Shown: piece by piece, positions 40,599-42,592 of the stretch
Numbering within the stretch: position 1 is the first letter of the stretch
Layout of the letters: the number at the start of each line of letters is the position of its first letter
NCBI RefSeq assembly: GCF_900109135.1
Contig: NZ_FNYT01000026.1
Coordinates: 1-42,592 of the forward strand
Direction of reading: 5' to 3'
DNA length: 42,592 nt
Source of the DNA: Trichococcus ilyis
Lineage (GTDB): Bacteria; Bacillota; Bacilli; Lactobacillales; Aerococcaceae
Notes under the pieces: generated by a model
Told to the model about the DNA's origin: nothing
What the model saw: the letters and a program-made list of their open reading frames with translations, nothing else
The model's database searches: none
Position numbers and translations under genes: made by a program

Positions 40599-42283
40599 TT
40601 ATCGTGTGGCAAAAAAATCTGCAATCGGCCCCAGCGTCAATGCCGGCAAGTAGCTCAGCGCCCCAATGATGAGGATGACACCCAACAGGAAAGCCGTGAA
40701 CAGGCCATCGCTTGTGGAGAGCGTCCCTTCGGTTACAGCGACCTGTTTTTTTCAGCGAAATTGCCTGCTAAATAGATGGCTGCGATCATCGGCACGAAGC
40801 GCGCAATCACCATGATGCCTGCCCCAGCCAAATTGGTGAATAATGTATCCGACTCGAAGCCCGCAAAGCTGCTCCCGTTATTGTTGGCGAGTGAGGTGTA
40901 ATTATAGAGTGCTTCTGTAAAACCGTGCGCTCCAGAAGTATGCAGCCACTCCGTAATCATAGGCAGCACACTGGCAACGACCGTTCCGATCAAGCTCAAC
41001 AGCGACGGCGTCAAAATGATAATGCTGGCCATCTTCATATCAAATGGTTCGACTTTCTTGCCCAGATATTCCGGTGTCCGTCCGACCATCAATCCCGCTA
41101 TGAATACAGTCAGCAACACAAAAGCCAGCATCCCATAGATACCCGAGCCGATGCCGCCGAAGACGATTTCGCCTAACTGCATCAAGAACAAGGGCGCTAG
41201 GCTCCCCAATGCGGTATAGCTGGACAAGCTGGAATTGGTCGCTCCCGTGGAAGTCGCTGTTGTTGCTGCAGTCCAGAGCGCCGATCCGCCAATTCCATGG
41301 ATCACTTCTTTCCCTTCCATGTTTCCGCCAGCCTGCACGCCTTCAAATATGGGGCCAAACGACCATTCACTGTAGGTCAACAAAGCCAACAGACCCACGA
41401 ATAATGCCGCCATCGTGATGAAAAGGGCCCGTGCATGCAACCTGTCCTTCACGGCTTTGCCGAAAGTGAAAAGCAAAGATACAGGTATCAGCAAGATGGA
41501 AAGCATCTGCAGTACATTCGATAAGGCTGTCGGATTTTCCAAAGGATAGGCTGCATTCGTTCCGAAGAAACCTCCCCCATTTGTCCCCAGCACCTTAATG
41601 GCTGCTTGGCTCGCTACCGGTCCTAAAGAAATAGAGAACAGTTTTCCGGTCTCCAAAGCGGTTGCTTGTTGTGCGCCTTGAAAAGTCTGAATGACGCCCT
41701 GCGATGCAAGTAAAACAGCCAAGACGGTAGCCAATGGCAGCAGGATGTACAGGATGGCCCGCGTCAAATCCTTCCAGAAATTACCGATTGCTTCGCTTTC
41801 CTTTAAAACCAATCCGCGGATCACTGCAAAAAGAACAGCAAGTCCGACAGCTGCAGAAAGGAAATTCTGTACCGTCAACCCGAGCATCTGCGACAGATAG
41901 GAAAGGCTGGCTTCCCCGGCGTAGGCTTGCCAGTTCGTATTGGTAATGAAGCTGGCTGCGGTGTTCAACGCTAAATCCCAGGACATCCCGGCGTTCCCTT
42001 CAGGATTCAACGGCAGGAAACCTTGGACCATCAAAAGCATCCATAAACCGGCAAACCCAGCAAGCGAAAATTGGCCGACTGCAAGGGCATAGGTCTTCGC
42101 GTCCATCTGTTCTTCTTCATCGACTCCGATGAGCCGGTATACAGCCTGTTCTATCGGTGCAAGGGCCCGCGTGAGTAGCATTTTTTCCCCTGCCATCACT
42201 TTATAGATTCCATTTCCGACAACAACTGCAAGCAACACCAACAATACGAAGAAAACGAAATATTGCACAACTATGAAACTCAT
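40599..42283 (-). pseudogene. kdpA: kdpA, potassium-transporting ATPase A subunit, frameshifted near the C-terminus
   Basis: KdpA is the potassium-selective channel-like subunit of the Kdp P-type pump. The frame starting at ATG 42283 (MSFIVVQYFVFFVLL) gives typical KdpA for about 510 residues, including the selectivity-filter regions GGGFFGTNAAYPLENPTALSN and TSTGATNSSLSSYTAL, but stops at 40733 after AEKNRSL. One base further along, the next frame continues as [26 protein letters not shown]...[11 protein letters not shown] to a TAA at 40599, the normal KdpA C-terminus. The break is at a run of seven A (40752-40746) with the shape A AAA AAC. It may be a real mutation, a homopolymer sequencing error or a -1 frameshift site. 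The start overlaps the kdpF stop. Confidence 0.85.
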
Positions 42284-42369
42284 AGATCTTCACCCCTAAA
42301 CAAGACATAAAATAAATAAAGCAATAAGCTCACTCCCAATAAATAGGCAAAGATGGACACAATACCCAC
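42280..42369 (-). CDS. kdpF: KdpF, small membrane subunit of the Kdp pump
   Basis: A 29-residue hydrophobic peptide beginning at GTG: MGIVSIFAYLLGVSLLLYLFYVLFRGEDL, a single membrane helix ending in short charged residues, with the same length as E. coli KdpF. It stabilises the KdpABC complex. GGGAG lies eight bases upstream of the GTG at 42369; another GTG at 42378 is less well placed. Its TGA overlaps the kdpA ATG (ATGA). Position directly before kdpA supports the call, which composition alone could not. Confidence 0.8.
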   Translation of the reverse strand: MGIVSIFAYLLGVSLLLYLFYVLFRGEDL

Positions 42370-42432
42370 TATTCCCACTCCCAACTTTTTATACTAAAGT
42401 TTTTTCATAAGTCCATCATACTGCCAAACCGC

Positions 42433-42471
42433 GTTAAGAAAGTGCAAAGGAAATATACAGCGGTGTTAAGA
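42433..42471. promoter_or_regulatory. Direct repeat upstream of kdpF, possible regulator site
   Basis: GTTAAGA occurs at 42433-42439 and 42465-42471, 32 bases apart (about three helical turns), each followed shortly by GCA. It lies about 60-100 bases before kdpF. KdpE-type regulators bind near kdp promoters, so this may be its site. No convincing -35/-10 pair was found beside it. Confidence 0.3.
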
Positions 42472-42500
42472 TTGCATATAGATGGCGGTTTCATTTTCAA

Positions 42501-42592
42501 ATCGAGTAGGAGGAGCCAACAGGCTCCGACCTCTCACACCACCGTGCGTACGGTTCCGTACACGGCGGTTCAATATCTTAAGTAAGCAGACT
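42501..42592 (-). mobile_element. Group IIC intron, 3' end with domains V and VI (partial)
   Basis: On the minus strand, domain V is a 34-base hairpin at 42571-42538 starting GAACCGCCGTGTACGG, with the CGC triad typical of class C introns. It is followed by GTGTGAGAGGTCG and the domain VI hairpin GGAGCC-TGTT-GGCTCC (42527-42512). The intron ends CCTACTCGAT at 42501. This matches the 3' end of class IIC introns. The maturase gene and the 5' part lie beyond the right edge. The 3' exon is the kdp promoter region. Confidence 0.88.

Overview
The window reads as a low-G+C-lineage Gram-positive chromosome fragment with a roughly 50% G+C composition. It shows strong AAGGAGG-type ribosome sites, intrinsic terminators after most genes, GTG and TTG starts, DegV, a DUF975 protein, class II (B12-dependent) NrdJ and a class IIC group II intron. 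The best guess is Lactobacillales, family Carnobacteriaceae (Trichococcus-like); this is an inference from gene content and composition. Both ends of the window lie inside group IIC intron sequence on the minus strand: the first 88 intron bases at the left edge and the last 92 at the right edge. The window is therefore probably one whole assembly contig bounded by copies of a repeated intron.

Layout. 1-3.1 kb: intron end, sstT, tRNA-Ser(CGA), a cyclophilin-like gene behind a MerR-type promoter, and a secreted protein cut off from its C-terminal anchor by an in-frame TAG. 3.2-4.9 kb (minus): a PemK/MazF-like toxin with a Panacea-domain antitoxin, behind a cysteine-free sirtuin. 5.3-12.1 kb: nrdJ, a drug-efflux-type MFS gene, uvrC and degV. 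12.4-19.9 kb (minus): an AbrB-type membrane protein, a large HIRAN-domain protein, an iron alcohol dehydrogenase, a Zn/Cd/Pb P-type ATPase with a consensus promoter and ArsR-type operator, and a neutral zinc metallopeptidase. 20.3-24.9 kb: a TIM-barrel protein, a DUF975 protein, a zinc-ribbon protein overlapping a macrodomain protein, an MFS transporter and a PC4/YdbC protein.

25.2-32.0 kb holds a seven-gene operon whose order matches Bacillus subtilis yxeL-M-N-O-P-Q, the S-(2-succino)cysteine salvage operon. A fumarase/aspartase-superfamily lyase stands at the front where B. subtilis has the monooxygenase YxeK. This is the most coherent metabolic system here. Proposed route: ABC import, N-acetylation, lyase cleavage releasing fumarate, then deacetylation to cysteine.

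32.3-37.6 kb: a MurE-like ligase lacking the usual DNP motif, a SIMPL protein, a membrane protein coupled to a degenerate nucleotidyltransferase-like protein, and a cation/proton antiporter preceded by a leader with an intrinsic terminator. 37.6-42.4 kb is a collapsed kdp potassium-uptake operon: kdpF, a frameshifted kdpA, and one 977-codon ORF joining the N-terminus of KdpB, the middle of KdpD and most of KdpE in frame, with kdpC absent.

Several intergenic regions carry short tandem, hairpin-forming repeats with a shared 50-52 base period, and one holds a 106-base nested palindrome.
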